Positions 1 to 8,080 of a stretch of DNA of 64,000 bases are shown here, piece after piece. Position 1 is the first letter of the stretch; every line of letters starts with the position of its first letter. The stretch is from Paenibacillus oralis. GTDB lineage: Bacteria > Bacillota > Bacilli > Paenibacillales > Paenibacillaceae. Both the position numbers and the translations under genes were made by a program. Location: NCBI RefSeq assembly GCF_003863965.1, contig NZ_RRCN01000001.1, forward strand, positions 4,050,304 through 4,114,303, written 5' to 3'. The notes under the pieces are model-generated. The model was not told the DNA's origin and did no database searches. It saw only the letters and a list, made by a program, of their open reading frames with translations.

Positions 1-1341
1 AAGGCGTGGTTCGTATATCAGGAGATCGGCGATGGTGCACTTACGGTATTACTCCCGGCAGTACTACAGATGGATCCTTCATATTTCGAGGATTTTTGGA
101 CCGTTCCCGGGTATCAAGGTGCTGATCCGAACAGCTCTGTATGTAGGGCCCGGCTGCAGCATCGAATGGTGATTACAGAAGTTATCTGGCCCCGGAAGCA
201 TGAAGGTTCAGCCGAGGACCGATCCACAAATATGGGTGTTGATGAAGCGTGGAAGATGCTTAAAGAAGCAGAAGAGACTGTTCCTAAATTGCGGGTAGAA
301 ACCGTCCCGCAAGGTGATGTATATCTGGATGGTGCTTTTATCCGGGTCGTTAGCGGCAATGCTGCCGGTCTCAAAATTCCGTTTGGACGCATCGAAGGCG
401 ACATTATCACCATTGAATCTTCTTTAGGATTTTACACGACGGTCCAAGCTTTAGAGCAGCTTCAGCCGGGGGACGAAATTATTTTAGATAATTCCGACTA
501 TCTTGCAATACAGACCTATCACCGTCATCAAATGCCAACCCCGGATTTCTATGTATGGGACCAGTTCAGAAACGCTGATGGCGATCCGATATATCCGCAG
601 CGATCATTTCAGGTAGGGCCAGCAATTGCTTTTGGTGGAGCCGGATCCCTTCAAAGTGGGAAATTCGAAGGGAAAATGATCGTCGTCGAGGCACTCATGG
701 ACGAGAGTGCGTTTCCTTGGCAGGCGGACTGGTACCGTACCAAGGTCAAAGAACATTTGGGTGAGGAATTTGATAACCGTTTCCGGCTATATTTCATCGA
801 TCGTGCGCTGCATGCTGATTCAAGCTCGCAAAGCACACTTCAAGCCTTACATTATGTCAGCTATATTCCTGCGCTGAATCAGGCTCTTCGCGATTTATGT
901 GCATGGGTAGAACGGGGGGGAACACCGCCGTCCAATACTCGCTATAAAGTCATCGATGGACAGGTAATCGTGCCAGACAACGCTACAGAACGTGAGGGTA
1001 TTCAACCGGTGATTACTCTGAGTGCGAACGGAAAAGAGAGGGCAGAAGTTTCGTTACAGGAAGCAGTAACATTCCGTGCTGAAATTGAGGTTCCGCCGGG
1101 TACCGGTAAAGTTACCTTCGCTAAATGGGATTTCTATGGGGAAGCCACCTTCGAAATCGAAGGGAAAGTCATTCATTTAAATAATGAAGGAACCCGCGCG
1201 GTTGTGGAGACGACTCATTCGTTTTCAAAACCGGGCACTTATTTCCCTGTTCTGCGTGCTGCATCGCAAAGAGAAGGAAATGTCCAGGATATTTACACAC
1301 AAATCTTGAATCTTAGCCGTGTAAGAGTAGTGGTAAAATAA
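1..1341 (+). CDS. Hydrolase-like protein with C-terminal Ig/PKD-like domain (5' end outside window)
   Basis: The frame is open from the first base to the TAA at 1339-1341, so the true start lies upstream and 446 residues are visible. No signal peptide can be judged. The body is a mixed alpha/beta sequence with a GGAGSLQSG stretch near visible residue 220; the last ~95 residues look like a beta-sandwich (VPPGTGKV, AKWDFYG, KPGTYFPVL, ending RVRVVVK). I infer an alpha/beta-hydrolase-type enzyme from overall appearance only, with no catalytic triad assigned. Two remnants of the same C-terminal domain occur at 5336-5626 and 13270-13391, so paralogues of this gene once stood there. Coding status is good; function is uncertain. 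Confidence 0.65.
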   Translation, partial: KAWFVYQEIGDGALTVLLPAVLQMDPSYFEDFWTVPGYQGADPNSSVCRARLQHRMVITEVIWPRKHEGSAEDRSTNMGVDEAWKMLKEAEETVPKLRVETVPQGDVYLDGAFIRVVSGNAAGLKIPFGRIEGDIITIESSLGFYTTVQALEQLQPGDEIILDNSDYLAIQTYHRHQMPTPDFYVWDQFRNADGDPIYPQRSFQVGPAIAFGGAGSLQSGKFEGKMIVVEALMDESAFPWQADWYRTKVKEHLGEEFDNRFRLYFIDRALHADSSSQSTLQALHYVSYIPALNQALRDLCAWVERGGTPPSNTRYKVIDGQVIVPDNATEREGIQPVITLSANGKERAEVSLQEAVTFRAEIEVPPGTGKVTFAKWDFYGEATFEIEGKVIHLNNEGTRAVVETTHSFSKPGTYFPVLRAASQREGNVQDIYTQILNLSRVRVVVK

Positions 1342-1467
1342 GTAAGAAAATCGTCGTGAAAAATACGTCCTGGTGGCGTTAACAACGAAATTAAGTATAT
1401 AAATAGTACACACAATTTGATCATTCGTGCCTTGTCTGTGAGTATTTTTTTATAGGAGAGATTAAAT

Positions 1468-1885
1468 ATGAAGTACAATTCGATTAAACCGGGATAAGTA
1501 TGGCTGGACACTGAGGGAAAGCGGATTCAAGCTCATGGCGGGTCTATTATCACGGTGGGGGACGAATAAGGAAAAAACTAAGCCTGGCTCCGGCATATGG
1601 CATTGGGGGGTAAGGTGTTATGCACCGAAAGATTTATACAACTGGGAAGACAAGGAGCTAATAATTTCTCCTAATGAAGAGGATACAGATTCACCTTTGC
1701 ATCCCTCACAATATATGGATAGACCGCATATCCTCTTGAACAATCAAACTGGTAAATTCGTATGCTGGGTTAAAATCATGAAGAAAGACGGGACGCAAGC
1801 TTCTACAATTTTAACGGCGGATGATATTTTAGGCCCATACACAATAGTGACTAGCGACCTCCGTCCGCTAAATAGGGAGATTCCT
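1468..1885 (+). pseudogene. GH43-like glycosidase, N-terminal fragment, broken
   Basis: A GGAGAG ribosome site precedes the ATG at 1468. The reading starts MKYNSIKPG, hits TAA at 1495, continues in frame as VWLDTEGKRIQAHGGSI up to a second stop near 1568, then shifts frame to KTKPGSGIWHWGVRCYAPKD and further to about LRPLN. This pattern (HGGSI, WGVRCY.SKDLYNW, MDRPH) is typical of the first third of family 43 beta-propeller glycosidases. Nonsense codon, frameshift and loss of the distal two thirds make it a pseudogene. The fragment runs straight into a GH3 gene fragment, so it is one side of a deletion fusion. Confidence 0.75.
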
Positions 1886-3545
1886 GACAGAACTTCTACG
1901 AGAAGAGATGGGCTTCACCGGATTGACGGTATCAGACTATGCCTCTATAACAGAAATGCATACTAGATTTAAACTGTACGAAAACAAGACTGATGCCGGA
2001 GAACAAGCCTTGCGTGCCGGTATGTATGTAGAATTGCCTTCTAAAGATTGTTACAATGATGAACTTATGGAACGGTTCAGAGAAGGCCGTATCGAAATGG
2101 AAATTCTTAATAATGCTGTCAGAAGTCTGCTGGTTTCTAAATTTGAACTGGGTTTATTTGAGAATCCGCTGCCAAAACCTAAAGAGGAAATTCTTAAAGT
2201 ATTTAACGACAAAAAGAATATGGAAATTGGTCTGGAAATGGCCAGAGCCTCTCTTGTTTTGATAAAGAATAATAACAAAGTTCTTCCTTTGGAACGAAAA
2301 CCGCAAAAAATTGCTGTAATTGGACATCATGCCGCTTCGGTAAGATCCTTATTCGGAGGTTACTCCTTTGCAACCTTGGCAGAAAATATGCTGGGTATGG
2401 GCAATACAATGGCTGGCGTTGATTTTGAACAAATTTCCAACCTGAGCTTGGATGAATTCGGCCGTTACAGGGATAACTACACATATCCCGGAAGCGTAGT
2501 CCGAGTTGAGCCCCCGAAGGTGGAAGAGTTGGTTAGTAAGCTCTACCCACAATCGCGTTCTCTGCTTGATGAAATTAAGCTAGCATGTCCGCAGGCTGAA
2601 GTAAACTATGCTTACGGGTATGCCTATGCCGGAAACGATGCATCGATGCATGAGGAGGCCTTGGCAATCGCGGCTAAGGCTGATATGGTTATCCTGACGC
2701 TCGGTGGCAAATTCGGTTGAGGAACCTCTTGCTCTACTGGAGAAGGAATTGATTCAACAAGTATTAATTTGCCAGAGTGCCAAGAGAGCTTTATTCAGAA
2801 ATTAGCTGAAATCGGAAAACCATCCATTGCTGTTCATTTTGACGGGAGACCTATTTCGAGCGATCTGGCAGATCGACATCTTGATGCTATCCTTGAAGCT
2901 TGGAACCCAGGGCAGTACGGCGCTCAAGCCATTGCCGATGTTCTGTTCGGGACGGTTAATCCATCGGGGAAATTGCCTGTTACAGTGGCTTATCATTCCG
3001 GACAAATCCCGGTGTTCTATAATCATGATCAAGGCTCCAGTTATAGTGTTGGAACAGACACAGCGTTTAAGGATTATATTGATTGTCCCCATGCCCCCCG
3101 CTATTATTTTGGGCATGGACTATCCTATACATCCTTTGATTATTCCAATTTGCGTATTAGCCAACAAGAATACGATCCGAATGAAACTCTTAAGGTGTGC
3201 ATTGATATTACTAATACCGGTGAGGTATATGGTGAGGAAGTAGTCCAGCTTTATATTAGCGATACTTATGCAAGTATGATCCACCCCGTTCAAGAACTGG
3301 CTGGATTCGTCAAAGTTTCGCTGGGATCCGGCGAGAAGAAGACGGTTGAATTTACAATGGAACTGAGCCAATTTGCATTTCTTGATTCAGAAATGAAGTG
3401 GAAGGTTGAGAGCGGAGAGATGGAATTGAAGGTGGGAGCATCCTCTCATGATATCCGGGCGAATGGCAGCTTCCGAATTAGTTCTGACCTTTATATTGAC
3501 GGCAAGACAAGAGGGTTTTATGCGAATGTTGAAGTAAAGCCCTAA
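1886..3545 (+). pseudogene. GH3 beta-glucosidase, C-terminal part with internal TGA
   Basis: Family 3 homology begins in the frame LTELLREEMGFTGLTVSDY. The Asp of SDY is the family nucleophile, so the N-terminal part of the TIM barrel is missing. The frame continues through the alpha/beta sandwich (RASLVLIKNNNKVLPL, LFGGYS) and the FnIII-like C-terminus (YYFGHGLSYTSFDY, VQLYISD) to the TAA at 3543-3545. An in-frame TGA at 2718-2720 falls where relatives have Trp in GKYGWGTS, giving a single nonsense mutation (GGT TGA GGA). The 5' side is fused to the GH43 fragment near 1885. Readthrough could make a full C-terminal half, but the lost barrel start argues against activity. Confidence 0.8.
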
Positions 3546-3571
3546 AATAAAGGTTTTGAAAAGAAGAAGGG

Positions 3572-3609
3572 CAACCACCGGCTGGAATATGCCGGCGGTT
3601 GTTTTATTT
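3572..3609 (+). terminator. Intrinsic terminator after GH3 pseudogene
   Basis: An inverted repeat CAACCACCGGC / GCCGGCGGTTG with an 8-base loop and one mismatch is followed by TTTTATTT. Confidence 0.75.
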
Positions 3610-3703
3610 CTACGTTTTAGTGGCATTTCACGGCTTTCCTGAAATAAGGAGAGCCTTTTTTATTCAATAAACGGTTAGTAAAAAAAGGCATTGCAATAAA
3701 TAC

Positions 3704-3734
3704 TTGACTCTCCCCTATAGGGGAGACATTAAAC
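3704..3734 (+). promoter_or_regulatory. MerR-type promoter/operator of the GNAT gene
   Basis: TTGACT (3704-3709) is followed by the perfect palindrome CTCCCCTATAGGGGAG (3710-3725) and a weak -10 (CATTAA/TTAAAC, about 3727-3734). A long spacer filled by this dyad is the architecture of BmrR/BltR/Mta-class MerR activators, whose known operators carry the same CTCCCC...GGGGAG core. The MerR regulator at 4430-5239 is the obvious candidate binder. Confidence 0.8.
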
Positions 3735-3774
3735 TCAATGTGTAAGCTGATCAATTAAAAGGGAGGAAATCAAA

Positions 3775-4407
3775 ATGAACTTGGATATCAGAGACGTTAG
3801 AAGCGGGGATATCGAACCTATTAAATCGATCATTTCCAATACGTGGAACGCGAAGAAGTTTATCGAGGATGAAGACGTAATAAATGCAGCCGTTACAATG
3901 ATGTTCGTTGGCCCCGTATTGAACAAAAGTACTTTTGGAAGAGTAGCTGCATTAGATGGAAAAGTTATTGGTGTCATTTTTGGTTCAAGAGTTGGTGAAA
4001 CAACATCTTATAGATTGCTGCAAGAGGATTATACAAGTGAATTACTACAACTCTTAAATCTAAATGACATGGAACGAAATCTATTTGTTGAACTCACTTC
4101 CGTTACTAATGAAGCATACAGCAAGTTAATTAGAGGCAAAGAAAATGAGTTTCAGGGTTGCTTAGAATTCTTTGCTGTTTCTGAAGAAGCTAGAGGAAAA
4201 AAGATAGGGAAAAAATTATTTAATGAGCTCATCTCTTACTTAAGAGATACAAAAGCAAATAAAATTTATGTGTATACAGACACAATGAGCAACTATGGAT
4301 TCTATGAGCATAATGGATTTGTCCGTCTTGATGAAGAAGTAACCGTATTCAATCTACCTACCGGCAAACTCGAAAATACAAATTTTATTTATGAATACCA
4401 ACTTTAA
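3775..4407 (+). CDS. GNAT family N-acetyltransferase
   Basis: 210 residues, start supported by GGGAGG nine bases upstream. The acetyl-CoA binding region is visible at about residues 130-155 (FFAVSEEARGKKIGKKLFNE, the R/Q-x-x-G-x-G/K loop), followed by YTDTMSNYGFYEHNGF, the usual GNAT beta-5/alpha-4 segment. No signal peptide. It lies directly behind a MerR-type operator and converges with a MerR regulator, so it is probably drug- or polyamine-inducible. In B. subtilis the BltR regulon pairs a pump (Blt) with a spermidine acetyltransferase (BltD); here no pump is present. The substrate is unknown. Confidence 0.85.
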   Translation: MNLDIRDVRSGDIEPIKSIISNTWNAKKFIEDEDVINAAVTMMFVGPVLNKSTFGRVAALDGKVIGVIFGSRVGETTSYRLLQEDYTSELLQLLNLNDMERNLFVELTSVTNEAYSKLIRGKENEFQGCLEFFAVSEEARGKKIGKKLFNELISYLRDTKANKIYVYTDTMSNYGFYEHNGFVRLDEEVTVFNLPTGKLENTNFIYEYQL

Positions 4408-4412
4408 GCTAA

Positions 4413-4451
4413 AAGTCAGTCCACCTCATTTATGGGGTGGGCTTTAGACTT
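4413..4451. terminator. Bidirectional terminator between GNAT and MerR genes
   Basis: A dyad (AAGTC, CCACCTCAT / TGGGGTGG, GACTT) lies between the convergent genes and includes the MerR stop codon. T-runs are short on both sides, so efficiency is uncertain. Confidence 0.5.
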
Positions 4452-5239
4452 ATTTGAAATTGGGAAAAGTGATTATATTGATTAAAAACATCTGCTACTA
4501 AATAAAACATATAAACCTTATTACATTTCAAACTGTTTTTCTCCAAATATTCTTTTACTGATTGAAATGTTTCCATTTCAGCATCTCTCGTACAATTAAT
4601 TGTTAAATATTCTCCTTTTGGCATTTCGGATACGTTAGAGGTATCTTTAAGTAATCTATAGTCATCTGATGTTATTAGACGAAATACATCACTGATTTCC
4701 CAATGATCATAGTGACATGAATAAATTAATCCATACTGAAACGTATTGATTGAAAATTCGCCTAATTTTTCATCTAATTTATCGAATGACTTTATCTCAT
4801 TAAGTTCTCCGCCTTGTGTAGGTAAACTTAAAAAGTATCTTTTTTCAAAGGTCTGAATTTTAAATCCATTGTTCATAAGTTCATTTTCAGATGAATGGAT
4901 AGCTGCCTTTAAGATTTCTATTCGTTTATTAAGTTCCTCTAATTTCTTTATTTTTTTATGAATTTCTTCATTTTTCTGTTCTAAGTAAAGTTTAAGGTAA
5001 TCAGTATCGGCTTTAGCAAATAAGGCTTTAATTTCTTTAACACCTACATTACTTTGCTTGCAAATTTTTATAATATCCAGATCGATGAATTGATTCATTG
5101 TATAATAGCGATAACCGTTATCGGGATTCGTGTATGCAGGAATTAACAAGCCAATATCATGATAATAACGTAAGGCTTTTATCGTAACATTTTTTAATCT
5201 GGAAACTTCCCCAATTGAAAAATACCTTTTATTATCCAT
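4430..5239 (-). CDS. MerR family transcriptional regulator (BmrR/BltR-like)
   Basis: 269 residues from the ATG at 5239, preceded by GGAGG; an upstream in-frame ATG at 5254 lies before that ribosome site and is less likely. Residues 1-75 form a MerR winged helix (YFSIGEVSRLKNVTIKALRY, NGYRYY), then a long coiled coil (about 85-120, KNEEIHKKIKKLEELNKRIE), then a GyrI-like effector-binding domain. This is the architecture of multidrug-sensing MerR activators. It converges on the GNAT gene whose promoter holds a matching dyad, so I infer it activates that gene on binding a small molecule. Confidence 0.88.
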   Translation of the reverse strand: MDNKRYFSIGEVSRLKNVTIKALRYYHDIGLLIPAYTNPDNGYRYYTMNQFIDLDIIKICKQSNVGVKEIKALFAKADTDYLKLYLEQKNEEIHKKIKKLEELNKRIEILKAAIHSSENELMNNGFKIQTFEKRYFLSLPTQGGELNEIKSFDKLDEKLGEFSINTFQYGLIYSCHYDHWEISDVFRLITSDDYRLLKDTSNVSEMPKGEYLTINCTRDAEMETFQSVKEYLEKNSLKCNKVYMFYLVADVFNQYNHFSQFQISLKPTP

Positions 5240-5335
5240 AAATTCCTCCAGCAAGTCTTATATGTGAAAGCCGTTCTGCCGATACATCAATTCCTACCCT
5301 CTAATAAATCACAAGTTGTGTTCCTATTCAACTGA

Positions 5336-5626
5336 CGGAGGCGATCCTTTTTTATCGTCTTCGGCCGGAACGTCAGCTTCAGGGCCAAGATCCAGGTTCC
5401 TCCAAGGGCCGGCGCCGCCGAGTGGGATTTCGACGGCACGGGAAATTTCACGGTTCACCCCTTTGGAAAGCCCGAACAGACCGTGGAATTGTCGGCGTCT
5501 TTCACCTACACTACGTCCGGCACCTACTTCCCGGCGCTGCGAGTAACCGCCAACCGTAAAGGGGATGCGGCCGCGCCTTTCGCAAAAGTCCAGAATCTGG
5601 GGAGAATTCGTGTCGTAGTCCACTAG
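5336..5626 (+). pseudogene. Remnant of the C-terminal domain of a paralogue of the gene at 1-1341
   Basis: An open stretch without a plausible start encodes VSFRAKIQVPP, AEWDFDGTGNF, SGTYFPALRVTANRKGDA and ends RIRVVVH at the TAG 5624-5626. This matches, domain for domain, the last ~95 residues of the protein at 1-1341 (VTFRAEIEVPP, AKWDFYG, PGTYFPVLR, RVRVVVK). The rest of the gene is gone. GC content is higher than in the neighbouring MerR and TetR genes. Confidence 0.75.
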
Positions 5627-5654
5627 ACGCATCAGTCAGTAAAGAACTAGCAAA

Positions 5655-5682
5655 ATAGGCCGCCGATATTTCGGCGGCCTAT
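5655..5682. terminator. Hairpin after the domain remnant
   Basis: Perfect inverted repeat ATAGGCCGCCGA / TCGGCGGCCTAT with a short loop, followed by an AT-rich stretch. Probably the original terminator of the lost gene. Confidence 0.65.
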
Positions 5683-5769
5683 AAATTACTATTTTTGGCT
5701 AAAGGCGATTTTTAAACCTAAAGCGTGAACAGAGACCCTTGGATGATGTTAATCCTTTGGCTGTCTCTA

Positions 5770-6318
5770 TCACAGAATTTCATCAAAATGTGTATCTACT
5801 TTTATGATCATTTCGGTAAGTTTATCTTTGGGATAGGTATAGCCGTTTTCACCCCATCGACCAATAATCGCAAGGCAACCCTGTATGTGGTATCTTGTTA
5901 AGAATCGCCATTCTTCCGTGACCTCGTTTTGACCCGTTTCATATTGCCATATAGCAAAATATTTTTCCTCAAGAAAACCGCTTATCCTTTCGTGAAAGGT
6001 GCGGTTTCTTAGAAACATACGGCAGGTTTTTGAATTGTCGAGCACATAATCGATAACTGCCGTAAACAGTTCTTCATATGTGTGGGACGGGTCGCCAACA
6101 ATGATTGCGCCAATTTCCTCAACCATGGCATCTTCGAGTTGTTCGTATAAATCATAAATATCTTTATAGTGTGCATAAAAAGTGGCCCTGTGTACATCTG
6201 CCGTATCGCTCAGCTCCCGGATTGTGATGCTGCGCAACTCTTTTTTCATCATGAGTTCAGCAAGCGCTTCCCTAAGAGCTTTTTTTGTTTTCCTTATTCG
6301 TCTATCGTCTGTATTCAT
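5770..6318 (-). CDS. TetR/AcrR family regulator
   Basis: 182 residues from the ATG at 6318 (MNTDDRR), with AAAGGCAGG upstream; a longer in-frame start at 6357 lacks a ribosome site. The N-terminal HTH is clear at residues 8-55 (KKALREALAELMMKK, ITIRELSDTADVHRATFYAH). The C-terminal half fits the TetR_C type found in small-molecule responsive repressors. It is divergent from the M28-like/CocE/GNAT operon starting at 6521, across a 200-bp AT-rich gap, and probably controls it. Confidence 0.85.
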   Translation of the reverse strand: MNTDDRRIRKTKKALREALAELMMKKELRSITIRELSDTADVHRATFYAHYKDIYDLYEQLEDAMVEEIGAIIVGDPSHTYEELFTAVIDYVLDNSKTCRMFLRNRTFHERISGFLEEKYFAIWQYETGQNEVTEEWRFLTRYHIQGCLAIIGRWGENGYTYPKDKLTEMIIKVDTHFDEIL

Positions 6319-6520
6319 AAAAAACCTGCCTTTCAAAACGACAATATAGCTGCTCAATGTCGCTTACCAGATATTACGGCACTAAATTGAATATGGTAAA
6401 ACGAATTGGTGTCTATTATATATATATTTATAAAGATAAATCAACTAAAGTCGTTTGAAAATTATAGAGGTGATGAAATAAATAAAGATCATTTTAAAAA
6501 ATTATATTAGGAGTGGCAAA

Positions 6521-8062
6521 ATGCAAAAAAAGCACAAGATTTTGATCCTTGTTTTGTTGACAGTATTCGTGTTTATCGGCAGTGTATGCGGAGTATTTCT
6601 TGTAAAACCGGCAATGGAACTGAAAAAACTCAAGGAGCTAAAGCTTAAAGATTCATCTACAGCGGAATATCTCGGGAAAATGCCTGAAACCGACGAAATA
6701 TACAGTTGGATCAAAGACCTGACGGATATGGGAGCACGAAAACCCGGAACGGAAGCCGGTAAAAAAGCGCAGGAGTATATGGTTGAGAAATTCACATCTT
6801 TCGGTCTCGACAATATTGATGTTGTGAAATCCGATGCAACCCTTTGGACCTGTGATGAATGGGGACTTACTGTTTCAGGTGCTGAGATACCGTCATATTA
6901 TATGACGCATACTTTAAACGACGGAGCTTTTGGAAAATTCAGCACTCCTGACGGCGGTCTAAAAACTGAAATCGTATATGTCGGTGAGGGCTCAGAATCG
7001 GACTTTAAAAATGTTGATGTTCAGGGCAAAATCGTGGTGTCTGACGTTGTCTTTTCCGATATTCCCGTCGGTCTTGCAAAATTTGTTTCATATTTGTATT
7101 ACGACCCGGAAAATACACTTCCTCTTACATCATCAAGGGCTAACCCTTACAGCCCCAATACGTATCCATATAACTATTACCGTGCTATGGAAAACGGCGC
7201 GGCAGGTTTTGTGGGGATTCTTTCAAACTATATCGATAGCAACGAGTTTAATAACGAGGACTATTCTTATCTCGGCGGTAAAATGAAAATTCCCGCTTTG
7301 TGGGTCAGCAGAACCGAGGGGGCAAATATTATTGAAGTAATCAAGACTGCAGGCGATGCAGCCGAAGCCAGCCTTAAAATGAGTGTGCAAATCGAGGAGG
7401 TTAAGGCAGGTGCAGTTGTCGGTTATCTTCCCGGAAAGTCCGAAGATATCATAATGATTCAGTCGCATTACGATTCATCAACCACCGGTGCGGTTGAAGA
7501 TGCTTCCGGCTCATCCGTTGTGCTTGCATTGGCGAAATTTTATGCTCAAATACCGAAAGAAGAAAGGGACAGGTCTCTGCTTTTTGTTGCCATGGATACG
7601 CATTTTGCTGATTATGTATCGCATGATGCATTTATTGAAAAATACCTTACTAAAGGTCACAAAATTCTTGCCGATGTGTGCATAGAGCATATTGCAAATG
7701 AAGTGAAAGAGGTTGATGGTGAAGTTGTATTTACAGGTGAGATTGAGCCGAGAATTATTTTTGCAAGTGAAATAGATGCACTTCTCGATATCACAAAAGA
7801 AGAGATTGTAAGGCATGGTCTCCAGCGTACAATCATTCTTCCCACGGATATGTTAGGTGATGAATTGCCCACCGATGCAGATCCTTACTTCCAAATAGGG
7901 GTGCCGATAATCAGCCTTGTCAGCGCTCCTATATACTTATATGACAATATTGATACGATAGATAAGGTTTCCAAGGAAGAGCTTCGCCCAACAACAGAGG
8001 CCTTTGCCGATATAGTGTGGAGACTAACACAGCTTCCCAAAGAGGACTTTTCAAAAAATTAA
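6521..8062 (+). CDS. Membrane-anchored M28-like metallopeptidase homologue with PA domain, ligands altered
   Basis: 513 residues. One membrane anchor at residues 6-29, then an exported body. A PA-type insert lies at about 150-290, and an M28-like core at 295-505 with SHYDSSTTGAVEDASG (H316, D318, D327), which matches the first two zinc ligands. The usual Glu-Glu pair is replaced by DTHF (359-362), and the final SDH-type ligand by TDADPYF, so ordinary aminopeptidase chemistry is doubtful. It is the first gene of an operon with the CocE-like lipoprotein 18 bp downstream. It may be a degenerate enzyme or a binding protein. Confidence 0.75.
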   Translation: MQKKHKILILVLLTVFVFIGSVCGVFLVKPAMELKKLKELKLKDSSTAEYLGKMPETDEIYSWIKDLTDMGARKPGTEAGKKAQEYMVEKFTSFGLDNIDVVKSDATLWTCDEWGLTVSGAEIPSYYMTHTLNDGAFGKFSTPDGGLKTEIVYVGEGSESDFKNVDVQGKIVVSDVVFSDIPVGLAKFVSYLYYDPENTLPLTSSRANPYSPNTYPYNYYRAMENGAAGFVGILSNYIDSNEFNNEDYSYLGGKMKIPALWVSRTEGANIIEVIKTAGDAAEASLKMSVQIEEVKAGAVVGYLPGKSEDIIMIQSHYDSSTTGAVEDASGSSVVLALAKFYAQIPKEERDRSLLFVAMDTHFADYVSHDAFIEKYLTKGHKILADVCIEHIANEVKEVDGEVVFTGEIEPRIIFASEIDALLDITKEEIVRHGLQRTIILPTDMLGDELPTDADPYFQIGVPIISLVSAPIYLYDNIDTIDKVSKEELRPTTEAFADIVWRLTQLPKEDFSKN

Positions 8063-8080
8063 AAGGATATGAGGTATTAA

